Source: Erythrocercus mccallii (lineage: Eukaryota > Chordata > Aves > Passeriformes > Dicruridae). From it: a stretch of 64,000 bases of DNA. Positions 44,418-56,880 of the stretch are shown piece by piece. Where the stretch lies: contig VZRG01003030.1 of the NCBI GenBank assembly GCA_013397435.1, positions 1 through 64,000 of the forward strand. The letters run 5' to 3'. The position numbers and the translations under genes were made by a program. How positions within the stretch are numbered: the first letter of the stretch is position 1; every line of letters begins with the position of its first letter. The notes below the pieces were generated by a model that saw only the letters and a program-made list of their open reading frames with translations, did not search any database and was not told where the DNA came from.

Positions 44418-45440
44418 ACTTCCTTCTTGTCCTTGCAAACTGGGACAATATTTGCCAGCTTGCAGTTTAGTGGGACCTCTCCAAACTCCCAAGACCACTG
44501 GAAAGCAAATGGAGTGAGGACCCACAATGACATCTGCCAGGTCTTTCAGTATCCTGGGATGAATCCCACCAAGCCCCATGATTTATCCAGCCGAGCAGCA
44601 AGTCTCAAACATACTCAGGGTGGACTGAGATTTTGTCATCCCCCCACAGTCACGGTTTTCCAACAGAACTCCAGACTTCCCAGGGCCCTTTGTTGTTGAA
44701 GGCAGAGGTGAAGAGGACATTAAATGATTCTGCTTTGTCTACATGGCTATTTTTGAGGTGACCAATCTCATCAAGCCATGGCCCAATGCTATTTCCAACT
44801 CCCCTTTTGCTATGAACATATTTGTAAAAGTCCCTTTTATTCTCCTTCCCAGTGCTGGCCTGCTTGAACCCCAAATGAGCTTTGGCTGCACTAATTTTCT
44901 CCCTGTCTCGGGGGACAGAATCTTCTCCCATGTCCCCTGGCCTCCCATCCACTGCCCTTTCCTCCCTAAGTTCTAGAAGATCTCTGCTCAGCCAAGCTGC
45001 TGTTCTGGCCAGCTTTGCTTGACTTCCAACCCTTTGGAACTGCCTGCTCCTGTGCTCTTCGGAGATGGCCCTGAGAAGGTGACCAGCACTCAGAGTCCCC
45101 AACACCTCCAAAAGCTGATTCCCAGAAGACTTTACTCTCCAGCTTCTACTGCTCTCCATACATCCAGGATCAAAATTTTGCTGACAGTTTCTCTTCTGTT
45201 ACCAGCTTTTAAAACTTGGCTCCTTCAAGGTCCCCGCGACCAAGACAAACCCACCAGAAATCACTTTGCCCACAGGACCCTCATTAACAACAAATCTAGG
45301 AGGACACCTCTCCTAGTCGACCACCTGCACCAAGAAGTTATCTTCAACATGCTCAGAAACCTCCTGGACCTTTTTGAGTCCTCTATATGATATTCCAAGT
45401 TGATATCTGGGAAGATGAAATCACCCATAAGGACTGGTGA
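44418..45440 (-). mobile_element. CR1 LINE fragment (endonuclease to start of RT)
   Basis: Reading the minus strand gives decayed CR1 ORF2 protein. MGDFIFPDIN near 45420 is the endonuclease MGDFN-P-I motif. LLDLLLMR-like sequence follows. A 169-codon open stretch (45159-44650) then holds KENKRDFYKYVHSKR and KAESFNVLFTSAFN, typical of the endonuclease-RT connector of avian CR1. Near 44560-44430 there is GFIP...FQWSWEFGEVPLNCKLA, the beginning of the RT domain. Frameshifts separate the blocks, so it is non-functional. Unusually it lacks the CR1 3' end and stops about 95 bp upstream of exon 3. Boundaries are approximate. Confidence 0.85.
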
Positions 45441-48188
45441 CAGAGGTGAGCTGTATATCCAACATGTAAATGAATGAAATATAAATATTTTAATGTTGCT
45501 CGCCTCTTCAGCACTGCATTGTGAAGCACTCCTGCATGACCAAGGATGGTGTACCTTGAAATACTTCTAAAGAAAGCAGATTAGTAAAGATCACAACATG
45601 GGCAGATTCATTGAGATCTTTGTTCCCTCCTTCCTTGTTTTCCTCTCTGTTGCAGTGTGGTAGCACAACCCAAACACGGCTTCTAGGCTTTGTTCCAACC
45701 CAAACTGTACCCAGTAATTCAGAGTCACCAAACACCTACTACATGAGTTACAGCTCTGGAAAATGTTTGCATTTTAACTTGAACGTGCTTGCAATCTGCA
45801 CCTGGGGGATTCTAAAGTACCCAAAAAGGAAAACATGCTTAAATCACAATTTTCAGTGAATGACAATACCAAATTGATTTTAAAACTGACATTCTGAATG
45901 GCTCAAGTGAGACCAAACTATTTCAAAGCTGAAAAAAACATACTAAAAAACCTCTACACTAATACGCAAAAATTCATGTCAATTTTGATTTTTAACCAAG
46001 TTAGGTTAACATTTCTGTGTTCACTTCTGCCTCCTTCTTTTGCCTGGATTGAGAACAAAGAAAATATGCACAGTCTTCCTCTTTTTTTGCATGGCACTTT
46101 CAGCCTGAATAAACCAAGGATTAGTACAAAACTAAGAAAGCTTATTTTCAAGGCAGAAGCACAAGAAAATACACAGCAAATTAACTCCCCAAGATTCATT
46201 TTTTAGTATATGTATTATCTGGAGCATCTACAACTAATTCTAAGTTTGCATTCAGCCTACAGCCTAAATAGAAATATTTATTCAAGTATAGTAGTAAAAT
46301 CAAATCCAAAGAACAATCTGCAAAGGAAAAGAATTATTGCATTTCTGGAATCTTGCAAAATACTCTCTCATTTATTAAATTATCTACGTTTTTAGAAGGT
46401 TCCTGGTATCATCACTCCAGCATTTTGTTTTTCGTCTTAGGAATCTCTAAGTTCCACTAAAGGAAGCAGAGCACTGTTTAGGGCAGTGGAAGAATCATTT
46501 TCATGGGCCTGCACATTAAACTTGCTTTAGGTGAAAAGCTGCATAGAAAGGAGACAAGCAGAGAAGTGCCAAGAAAGCAAAAACTTCTTAGATTTTCATT
46601 GATTATCCTCTGAGTACACTTTTTAAAGCTGAAGTTAAAACTACATCTGGCCTGAGGGTATTTTATTCTCAGAACCCATCTTGGTTATGTCCAGAAAACC
46701 CTGATGAAGTCAATAAAGTTGCACAGTCCATGGAAAGGAAAAATAAATTGTTGACAGGAAGGAGGAAAAGGAAGAACTTACATCTTCAACAAATTTGACA
46801 TTAATTACTAATCACAGTTCATTTTGTCCTGGACAGGTGTCCACATTACCAAAACCACAGCCATTAACACATTTGTTGGCAGCCTCAGACAGGCCAAAGA
46901 CCAAAAGACATGGAAACTGGACAAACATCACAGCTCCGCAGGTGGTCCCTCAAAAAACCGAGGAAGATTATGACATTTACACTCTTGTTCTGTGTACTCC
47001 TAATGCAAGATAGGAGACATCCATTTCCAGAGCTGCCAAGGCTGATCAAACTTCACCTCACTAAATTCACCTTCAAAAAAAAAAAACCCCTAACCTCCCT
47101 CCTTTTCCTCTTCTACACATAAACACTTTTCAGAGCCTTAAATTTATTGCCTCACATTTACCTATAAAAGGAAAAAAAACAACCCAGAAATTTTCTGTAA
47201 AGTCGGAAAAAATACTAATTCTCACTGAAATGGTAACAAATGATAGTGAGGACTTGTGGACAAAATATGAACCAGAACAAAATCAGCAAAAACCATCCGC
47301 AAATTAAATTTACATCCATCTGTGTGTCATTTTGAGGTCGTTCTTCAGCCTTCCGCAATTTTTCAGAGCCCTTGCTTTCAAAATGGGATTACACTCACAA
47401 GTAACCCACAAACCCTTTTGATTCAGGCTCCCAGCAGTATTTTTCCCCTTCTCCTGGAAGTGGTCAAGGAAGAAATGCATGATGAAGGATTCTCAGCAGA
47501 TTTAATAAACGTGGAAAGCAGTTTGGCATCAACGGAAAGCCAGGGATGAACTCTTCTAATGAAACTGAAAATAACCAAAAATAATGAGTGGGAACAAGCC
47601 ATTACTTCATCAAAGTAAAAGCCATATCAGACTTGATCCTTCACACTTCACGTGTCACAGTCTCTTTCTGTTTTGATTGTGGCAATTCAAATTGCCACAG
47701 GAATAACAGCAAAAAAAAATTAATTATAGATTTTAAACTGGGTCTGTGCTATCTAACACCTCTGCTAAAGTCAGGAGCAGCATTCCATTACTCTGTGCTC
47801 CTCCTTCTTGTCTGAGAAAAAGACCCAATGCACCTAGGACTATAATGGTCCTTGCCCTTAAATTAATTTAATCTTTGATTTTTTTAACTTTTCTGAAGTC
47901 TAGCCACTGCATAAATCTTCCCTCCTCCACCAAATTAACAATAAAATAATGCGTAGTCATGTTTATGCTACTTTTAGTATAATTTCATTTTATTAATTTG
48001 ATGAAAAATATGCAAAAATAAGCTTAAAGGGAAATATGTATACAAATAACTTCCACCTGTATCTAAGTCAATCAATCAAATAAAAAACCGTCGTGGCAAA
48101 GCCATCAACTTTTTTATTCAAGAATGTCATTGATGACCAAATTAAAAAATGCCCACATTAGCACAGAAACCCAACACTTTTACACAGG

Positions 48189-48206
48189 CGTGTGTGTGTG
48201 TGTGTA
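48189..48206. repeat. GT dinucleotide microsatellite
   Basis: About nine GT units preceded by gc. Intronic and short. Confidence 0.85.
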
Positions 48207-51200
48207 AATTAAATATATAGCCTGGAATTTATAATTTATCCCAGTTTAGTTGTGGATAACTGGACTGGGAAAGCAGGAGAGGGAAGTTCACTGGAGTGCT
48301 TAAAGTGCACACATGAAAAAGAAGGGTATTTTCTCAGCTGCAGCTGTGTTTTAGGTGGAGAGCGCACACAAGGCTCTCTTCACTTTTTTTATTGGAATAT
48401 TTAGGTGCTGGGGTAAAAGGAGGAAGTGGGATGGCTAAATGAATAGTGTGTGCTCACGGAGATTCAATCAAGGAATGGCAGCTCCAGACAATGAAGCCTC
48501 AGAAAGAGGCATAAAGGTTTAATAGTCCAAATGTTTGCACACGTGTACTTATGTCCCAGATTTAATCTGATAACCTGTCTTCAAGGTTTTCCAGTCCTTA
48601 CAGTTGAAAATGTCCATTTAGTGACCTGTTTAGTTTAATAGCTACTCAAATGCTATGAAAACCTACTGATACTGAAAATGATTCTTTCCTACCATCCTTC
48701 TGGCTCTTGCAAAGATGACAGATGTCCTGTGTGAAAACAGAATACCCAGTATACAGAAGAAAAAATGCCAAATGCTGCTAAGTGTTCCACAGTACCATTA
48801 GCTTACTCACACTTCCAACCTTTAGGTGAAACCAATGCACTCAAAGTCTGTTGTTTGGATACAAGTGGATTTAACAGTTCATAAAAAATACGTTTCCATG
48901 CACACCTGATAAATATGCTGGATTTGCTGACCTCCTACCAGGAGTATGCTTGTCTTTCATTTTATTGCTATTTGCTGTTTCCTTCGTGGAATGAAGCTGC
49001 ACACTGATGAGGGAAGCACATGGTGCTCCCCTGTGACAGCCACATTCAAGTGAGCTGGGTGAGTCGCAGAGGAAGAATTATTTTTTAATTCTATTTAAGC
49101 AGATAACAATTTTTCTCCAAAGAAAATCAACTACAGCCTCAACTATTTTTGACCAGGACCTTTTTTTTTTCTCAATTGCTTCATTCTGAAAGATACGACA
49201 AAGGTAAATATAACCAAATAGAGAAGGAATAAGATTCAGTAAGTTAGTGTCTGAAATTCTAATTTCTCTATAGATGCACAGAAGCCTTCCAGCTCCCTCC
49301 AGCATGCCCACCTCTAGTAGGAGGGGAAGGATTTAGCTTTGCTCCTGGAGTGGAATTGATCCAATATGAATATGCACTTCAGAATTTTAAATAATTACTT
49401 CCATGTTTTTTAACCTTTTGATTTGGGAGGGCATCAATATTTTGAGGAGAGGAATTGAAAAAATCCTGCATGTGTCTCTCCACTTTCCCCTCACTCCCAA
49501 GAAATTTTTCTCAAGTCTCTTGGCCACATTCTGAAATCCCTTTGCACAGAGAACTCCGCTAAGCCCCAGTGAGTCAAATTTGACTACGGGAATTACGAGT
49601 TGGGTCTTTGTTAATTAGTCCCAGCCTTACTGACTGCACAAAGATTTCTATTTCAGACATTTGAAAAGCACACAGCAATCATTTAGTATGTTCTGTGGTG
49701 CATTAGGCACAAGGTAATACAACCCACACGAATAATTGAATTATAATTCACATTGAGAAGCTTGAGAGTTGCATTTGATTCCAGAAAAACAATGGCAACT
49801 CAGCAAGGTCACTCAGCGGACAACTTGATTTTATACAATGTGTTGAAAGACTTGTGGACTCAATTTTTTTCCTAATATGTTTAATGGATGAAACAATATT
49901 CCATCTCTATTTTAATAATGCTTTGTATTGTAATAATATAATATTCCCAGTCTATTTTTTCACCTTCCCACAGACCAACAAGAAGCTCAGAAAGAAGCAG
50001 GGATTTTCCTCCTTGCTTTCTCTCTTAGAAGTTTATAGGAGTAAAAGAATACAGCAAATGCTTTTGAGCCATAAATCTCTTTTTATTCATGTGTATTCTG
50101 CACTTGCAGGGTCTGGGTCTCCCACAGCACACAGGAATTAATGTATTTTCTCCTGAGACAGTTTGCCTTAATGGGACTGGACACCTCATGAACACCTGCT
50201 GTCACCCAGGCAATATACACTGCACAAATATCACAGAATGCCACAAATTATTATGGGATATCCTGTAAGAAATCCATTGTCAGCTGTAAATAACAGTACA
50301 GTGAGGCCAGCAGGAAGAACACCTATGAACTCCATGTATTGCACTATCAAATGTTCACTTTATCAAGCAGACCTGGGGAAGGCCCTAAGTGTTCATGCTA
50401 TATGGCAAAGACCAGATTTAGAATTATAAACTGGCACAAAGGCAGGAAATTGATAAAAATTCTGCCTTTTTTACTTTCGAATGCTGTCTGCTTTGGTGGG
50501 ATGGAGAAAACGCCCTCAAGCCTATTAGAATACATTCACTTCACCATAAATCACAGAGACCACTGAGTTAAGCTTTTTGCAGGCTTGTTTCTCCTCTGCT
50601 GCAGGTTGGAGGCGACCCAGCATTCACAGCTTAGAAGGGAGAGGGGCACAAGCAGAGACAAACAGCAACAGGAGAGCTCCTGCACTGCAGACAGGAGGAG
50701 TGTGGCCTCCTTTCAAAACCCTCACTTTGAAAACTTGAATAACACTTTGTGTTATTTCAAAGAGAAAAACCACCCTGACTTCCGGTTCAGAACCAGAGCA
50801 GTTAAATAGTGACATGTCTTAGCTGGCTTAAGTAAGCCAATTATCACTTGGCACTCTGAAGTTTGAGTACTTTGGACAGCCTTGCCTATATTTAGAGCAG
50901 GAGGATGTGTGTGTTCATGCAACATAATGCAGAAAAAAATCATATAAATCATAAAACTGAGCAGTGACTTTGGAAAAGCCACGTAACAACAAGGACTCAT
51001 CTGCAGCCAAAACCTCTTCCACAAGACCCTCCTCCTTAATACAGCCACAATGTGAGTCTCTGGCCCAAAAAACTTGAGCATCAGCTGGTGTGGGAGCTTC
51101 TGATTTCACATCTCAGCCTTTTCTCCCACAGAATTTGCTAACACGGGAATGCTAATCCATGCTAAATGTAGTCACTACAGGAGAATTTCCAGCAATCAAG

Positions 51201-54200
51201 AGGGCTGATAGGACTGATAATAAAGGCAACAAGTGAGGACTCTGAAAATAGAGTATTTGAGGGAATTCTGTGCCCTCTGGTGCTGCAGTGCTGTGAACTG
51301 CAGGCGCTCATGCGTTTGGGAGAGGTGACAGTGCTTTTTCCAGCAAAGAAACCCCTCAGAGGAAAGCAGATCCATAAAGTCTGTCTGCAAAAGGAGGAGG
51401 TACCACAGGGCCTGAACTCATCAGTTGAATCAATATGATTTATAGCAAAACCATTCTATTTTCTCCAAGTCAAGAATACACTTGATATTCTTAAATTTAA
51501 AAAGTAATTAAAGTCAAGATACTAAATCAGACAAAACTTTTCCCTTACTCCTGTAACACTGTCATTATACAAATTGTATGTTTACTGTGCTGTTACTCAC
51601 AGTGTGTAAAAAACATCATGTGTATGATGAAAATAATATTTTGTTCTTGTTTTCAGACTGGCACAGTTAGTGGAAGTTGTCCCATAAGCAAAGAAGCTCT
51701 CTAGGGTCTTGCAAGGTCTTTTGCAATTAAATAAAAATAAAAATCAGTCTTTTACAAAGTATCATGGTGACCTCTCCTGGCAGAAAAATATATGACCTCT
51801 AACCATGAATACAGATTAAGCCTCAACGGAGGAAGTACACCTGCCCCACTTTATAGTTTGTTTTTTCATTCCATATCCTGAAAAACTTAGATGCCATTTA
51901 GAATTCAAAACTGACACACAGACTGCTAGATCATCAAGAAAACATTTCAGCCTCTTGCTGTAGAAGCAAAAGCCTAATCAAGAGGCTTTGGCAACTTTTA
52001 AAAAACACTTTTTCAACAGAATAATCGCAGAACCAGATAAAATTATAACTGTATTATTAGAGAATTAGAACTTGAGTCAAAATGGGAGGATAAAATGTTA
52101 CCTAAAACTGGGCCAACTGGGAATGAAACTCAGCTGTAACTCAGGATCGTCCTGATTGTTGCAAACACTTTATTCACAGCTGTGCCTTGTTCCACTGCAC
52201 GTTTCCCCACACACTGTAGAAGTATTTTTTTCAGTACTTTTCAGATCCTAAGTACTGCTGGGTAGGCCAGTGAGAAATATTCCACTGGTACAGATACAGC
52301 ACCAAGCAAGCCTGGGGAAGCCATAGATTGATTTTCATACCACACTGCAGGCGCAGTCTGAACAAAAGCATGCATTTAAAAGCTTTGTACATTGTTAAAT
52401 AGCATGCACATTGTCATTGTGATCATTTTTAACAGTACTGGAAACTCCAGGCTTTTCTCTGCAAGTATAAAAGATTCAGAAAGAGCTATGTTCTTCATTA
52501 CCCATTCTGTTGGTGTTTACCAACACAAGCCATTGTGCTAATGCCACTGTCACTCCCCTCAAATGCTGGCTACTAAATACTCAGAGAATGGAAAGAAATC
52601 CAGTCTGGAATTAACAAAACTCATACAATGTCTATATATGAAAAAATTAAATTAGGGTATGTCAGACAGAGCTGGGAAGCACTCTCCTAAGAGTGACAGG
52701 AAATACACAAAATACTTGGTAGCAGGAGAACAAAAACGTCCTTCAAACAACATTTCAAGTTCAAGACAAGCAATTTCACTAGTCCTGCTATCATGGAAGT
52801 AAACTGATTTTACCACAGTGAGTATCAGATGCAAGACATTTTGTCTTCTCTTTGTAAGTGCAGAGAATGGATGTTTCCCTTGAGCCCAAGCAAGAGCATC
52901 AAATAAAACAATTTCGGCAGAGGGGAGGCCCAGCATGAGCCTGTGCCTGAACCTGTGGCTGTGCAATGTTTTCAGTCATCTCAAAGACAACAGACTGGCC
53001 TTCACACTGAAACACAGGGCTAAAAGTCACATTCCTTTCCTCCAGAATTCACTCAAATTGTCAGAGACTTCAGAACACATGCTTAGGGAACGGGAGAAGG
53101 AGAGTAAACATTTGGGGCTTCTTTTAGTTCCAGCAACTGCTTCTTCAGCGCCCTTTTTCTATTCTAGCTACAAACATTCTGATATTCTCTCCTTGGTACA
53201 TTCACAGAGCTTCCCTGAATCGGTTTCACACCTGACAAGAAATTCTCTGAGACCATCCAGATGTCTTAAAAACATTAACATAATGACATCTTTGAAACAG
53301 AAGGCTCTGGTGTCTTAGGTCACATCTATAGCTACACCTGTTACCAAAGTCTCATCTCTACTCCCGTGACTCATATTATCCAAAATTGTACTTGGCACAC
53401 CATCTTGCCCTCCCTAAGAAAGTACAGAAACATTTCCATGTCTTCAAGTACCAAATACTATCCCTCTTGTCAGGCCTTAGCAACTTTCAACAGGATATTT
53501 TTGAAATTGATCCTTCCCAAGTGTTAATCTACCTGAATATAATGAAAAGCAGTTTTCTCACAAGTGGAAAAATACCACAAGCATCACATGCCAATATTTA
53601 TCTACTGCTGAGGGCTATACAAAGAATTACAGGGTCCTCAACTCAGGAGAGAAACAAACCAATTCCATTTTGAACTTGATCCAGTAGATGCTTTGGCCCA
53701 GTTTTTATTTTCACCACACTGGCAGTATCCTCTGTTCCCAGTTTCAAGAGAGCAGGCAGAATGCACAGACACAGGTTTCCATATTTTGGAGAGATGAAAC
53801 TCTGGTTTCATGAACAGTCAGCTGTGGTATGAAGTAGATCAGACTTATGATCTTCCCAGGAGTAAAGAGAACAGCAATCTCCACACTTCTGGGGGGGTGA
53901 ACACTTTCCTGGCTCAAATGGGAGACTTAGTTGGAAATTCCTTCAGGTAAAGGTGGGAAGATGTGCTCCAAGCAGGAGTCCAACCGTTTAACTCTTGGCA
54001 ACAAGAAGTCTCCCAACTCTATAAAAAAGAACTGATTTAATTAGCCCTAAAAACAATCTTTTGTAATTGAAGCGAATTTATTTCAGACCAAACCAAGTTT
54101 TAAGACAAGGATGTTCTAGGCATGTGACTCTACAGTGGCCAGCAGAACAGCTACCCTCCGTACTGGCCATTTCTAGGAAGGAAACTAAGGAAAGAGCAGG

Positions 54201-55468
54201 AGGAAAAACTCCAGAGAGGCATCCTCCATCCTCCTCACATAAGGCTGTGACACAAGGAGGCCAAGAAACTGTTCCATTGACTGCATGATTCATTTGTTAG
54301 ATGATAACATCACCTAAAAATAGCTGGCAGTGCTATGTGGGCACTCTGAGAGCCACACATCTGTCTCCATCTCATTACTCTTTGTCCAACAATGTGTCTG
54401 CACATGCACATTCCATCTGCACAGAAACAATCAGCTGAGCCAGGATCACTGTTCCCAGCAGTGCCTGTGCTGACCCACAATCACATCTCGGGGAGCAGGA
54501 GAGGACCACACATGATTGGCAGAACACTGCACTTTGCTTGACACTGAATTGTGCTTAAGGCCAAGCAACATTTGTTACAGGATTAACTTTAATCAAGATC
54601 TCGGAATAACTCCGGGATCTAATGACGGCTCAGTGAACACCATGCAAAAGCTGCACATGCTAATGTAGCCTAAGCCACAGGAAAACAAAGAAGTAACTCA
54701 TTTTTATTTTCAAACCAGATGGAAAACCAAACTTTATCATATTAAAAGTCACCATTTAGCAAAAGGAAACTACATTAAGAATACTGAGATCATCTCACAC
54801 TGAGAACAGAGGTTTTGAGTGGCTAAAAATACAGATATTGCAAGGAACCATTTGAAAGTTATTTACTCCATTTTTATCAAGGATGCTTAATTTCCATTTT
54901 TCACTCCCTAAAGGTGAATAGAGGGGGGCGGGGAAACAGAGGAGGGACATTGTCTAGTGTCCTTATTATTTTTACTTTTGATTCCCACCAAGGAAGCACC
55001 AACTTCAAATCCAAATCACAGGTGACAGCAGTGTGATAGGAGCTCCTCCTTCCTGTTCTGTAGAGTAGCAAACCAGGCTGACAGAAATCACCTACCTCTG
55101 AAAAGCAACGTTCTTGGCCAATTTTTTACCATAAGACTTAGAAAATACACATTTTAAAAATTCATTCCTATAGAATATCCTGTTCCATGCTGCCTAAAAC
55201 TGATGAACATCAGTTGTCCACTCTAAGAGATACTCTTTGGGAAAAGCAAGTTCATCAAAACTGGTAATCTAACAAGTGTCCTCACAGTTCAAGAATCTAG
55301 AAAATAATCATTCTCATTAAATTGTGACCTTTCTTTAATGCCCACTCTTTTAAATGCCCTGGTAGCATGCTTTGCGTGAGGATTTTTAACAGTTATCTCC
55401 CCTTGCTCATCAAAAGCAATTCAGGTTTAGTCAAACTGATCAGCCCTTCCCCAAAAGAGTTCACTTAC

Positions 55469-55559
55469 CATCCAGAAAAGGGTTCCGATGGCAAACTCAG
55501 AATAGTGCTCTATAGTAGACAGTACACTGAATATTAAACAAATCAACACCAGGAGAAAT
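55469..55559 (-). CDS. KCNQ1: KCNQ1 exon 2 (S1 segment)
   Basis: The acceptor reads ...tttttacag and the donor is gtaagt. One base completes the codon started in exon 1, then 30 codons follow, beginning FLLVLICLIFSVLSTIEHY and ending GTLFWM. It matches human KCNQ1 residues of about 130-159, covering the outer half of S1 and the S1-S2 linker. Transmembrane residues are nearly unchanged. The extracellular S1-S2 linker differs, with HYSEFAI where human has QYAALAT, a shift to a more acidic, less alanine-rich loop. The length equals the human exon (91 nt). The next exon starts in phase 0. Confidence 0.95.
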
Positions 55560-56355
55560 CTGTAAAAAGAAAACAGTGTTTAGTGACTTGTCAAGTTGAA
55601 CTGTAAATCTAGATCTAGTTTTTTCTCTCATTCACGTAATTTTTTATCACAAATACTTTGTGCTTAATCAATCAATTCTTCCTTCTCAAGTGAGTATCAT
55701 TGTTTAGCATTCATTCAGCTTTCAGAAACATGGAATAAAAATGACAGGAAGGCTGAACACAGTAAATTAATAGGTAAATCTCACATTATCAAGTATATTT
55801 CTCAGGAAGGTTGTCAAAGTGAACATTTCATGTTTCACTAATTGCTGCACAACTTCACAAAGACACAAACTACACTCAGTGGGTTTTGCTAGCTTTTACA
55901 TGAAAATTACAGGTGGAAAAGCTTATCAGGGAGGGGAAAAACTCTCGAACAACCTAGAGACCAGTGACAAGATGAATTCCTTTGGAGTTTATCCAGCCCC
56001 AGTGGACACATTTATCAGTGTTCCAGCAGAGGAGATGAAATACACCTCAAGTCCACAGCTGACACATGCCCAGGAGTTTGGTCACTAAGCTTGAGGGCAG
56101 AGCCCCTGGTTAGTGGTGCCTGCACAGGCTACAGAACAGACATAAAGGAATCTCATAAATCTTGACAGGAACAAATCACAAGTCCTACAGAAAGCGCGGG
56201 GCAGAAGACTTAAACATATCCTCCTGATCTCCCTTCGCCAGGCTCAACCCATGTCCCTAATTCCCAGCTCCTGTGCCTCCCTCCCTCAGGCACACCCAAG
56301 CAGAGAAGAAGCATGGGGAAAGCAGGGTTGTGGTCAGACTACAATACTTTGTCTC

Positions 56356-56397
56356 TGCTCCTCCTCCCTCGTCCTCGTCCTCCTCCTCCTCCTCCTC
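56356..56397 (+). repeat. TCC/CCT trinucleotide-rich array
   Basis: A polypyrimidine run of TCC units interrupted by two TCG units. It is one-strand purine-rich (GGA) on the KCNQ1 sense strand and lies in intron 1. Confidence 0.9.
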
Positions 56398-56693
56398 ACA
56401 ATGCTCCCTGCTCCATTGAGGGCCCTTCCATGAGCTGCAATCCTTGAGGATAAACCTTCCCCAGGGGCTGCAGGGAATTTCTGCTCTGGAACGTTCAGCC
56501 CCTCATCCCCCTTCTCCTGCTTCTCTCACCTCGGTGCTCAGAGGTTGTTTCTCACTCTTGCTTTTCCCTCTCTTCTCACAGCCCATGCTGTGCTTTTGGG
56601 CTTTCCCCAGGAGCTCTTCCACCCAAGGCTGGAGGCTCAGCAGTACGTGTACACACACAGATATTAAGGAGCACGCAATACAAAACCCCAGAA

Positions 56694-56880
56694 CCATTTA
56701 CCTTGGAAAAGGCCTCAAAAATCATTGAGTCAAAATATCAGCCATACAATTCCAGGTCCACCACAAAAGCCTAAGTGCTCCATCTACAAGTTTTTCAAAT
56801 ACTTCCAAGGATAGTGATTCCACCACTTCCCTGGGCAGCCTGTTCCACTTATTTACTCACAGATGCACTTCATATGTTTA
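56694..56880 (-). mobile_element. CR1 LINE 3' UTR fragment
   Basis: On the plus strand it reads like the reverse complement of a CR1 3' region: accttggaaaaggcctcaaa, then ctaagtgctccatctacaag, then gattccaccacttccctggg and cagcctgttccactt. The element therefore lies in the same orientation as KCNQ1. Its terminal octamer tail is not clear, and both ends are approximate. Confidence 0.8.

Larger units (their letters stand above)
44323..55468 (-). other. KCNQ1 intron 2 (11.1 kb)
   Basis: The transcript-distal part of the intron, next to exon 3, contains a CR1 endonuclease/reverse transcriptase fragment in the sense direction (about 44418-45440). A short GT array occurs near 48190. From 45.5 to 55.4 kb I see only AT-rich unique-looking sequence with short chance reading frames. 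Confidence 0.85.

Noticed and set aside
44650..45159. 169-codon minus-strand open frame as a host gene
   Set aside because: Its protein reads as the CR1 LINE ORF2 connector (KENKRDFYKYV, KAESFNVLFTSAFN), and flanking frames continue the same element with frameshifts.
52935..53318. 127-codon plus-strand open frame in intron 2
   Set aside because: No recognisable motif and antisense in a long intron; the length is within what AT-rich random sequence yields over 64 kb.
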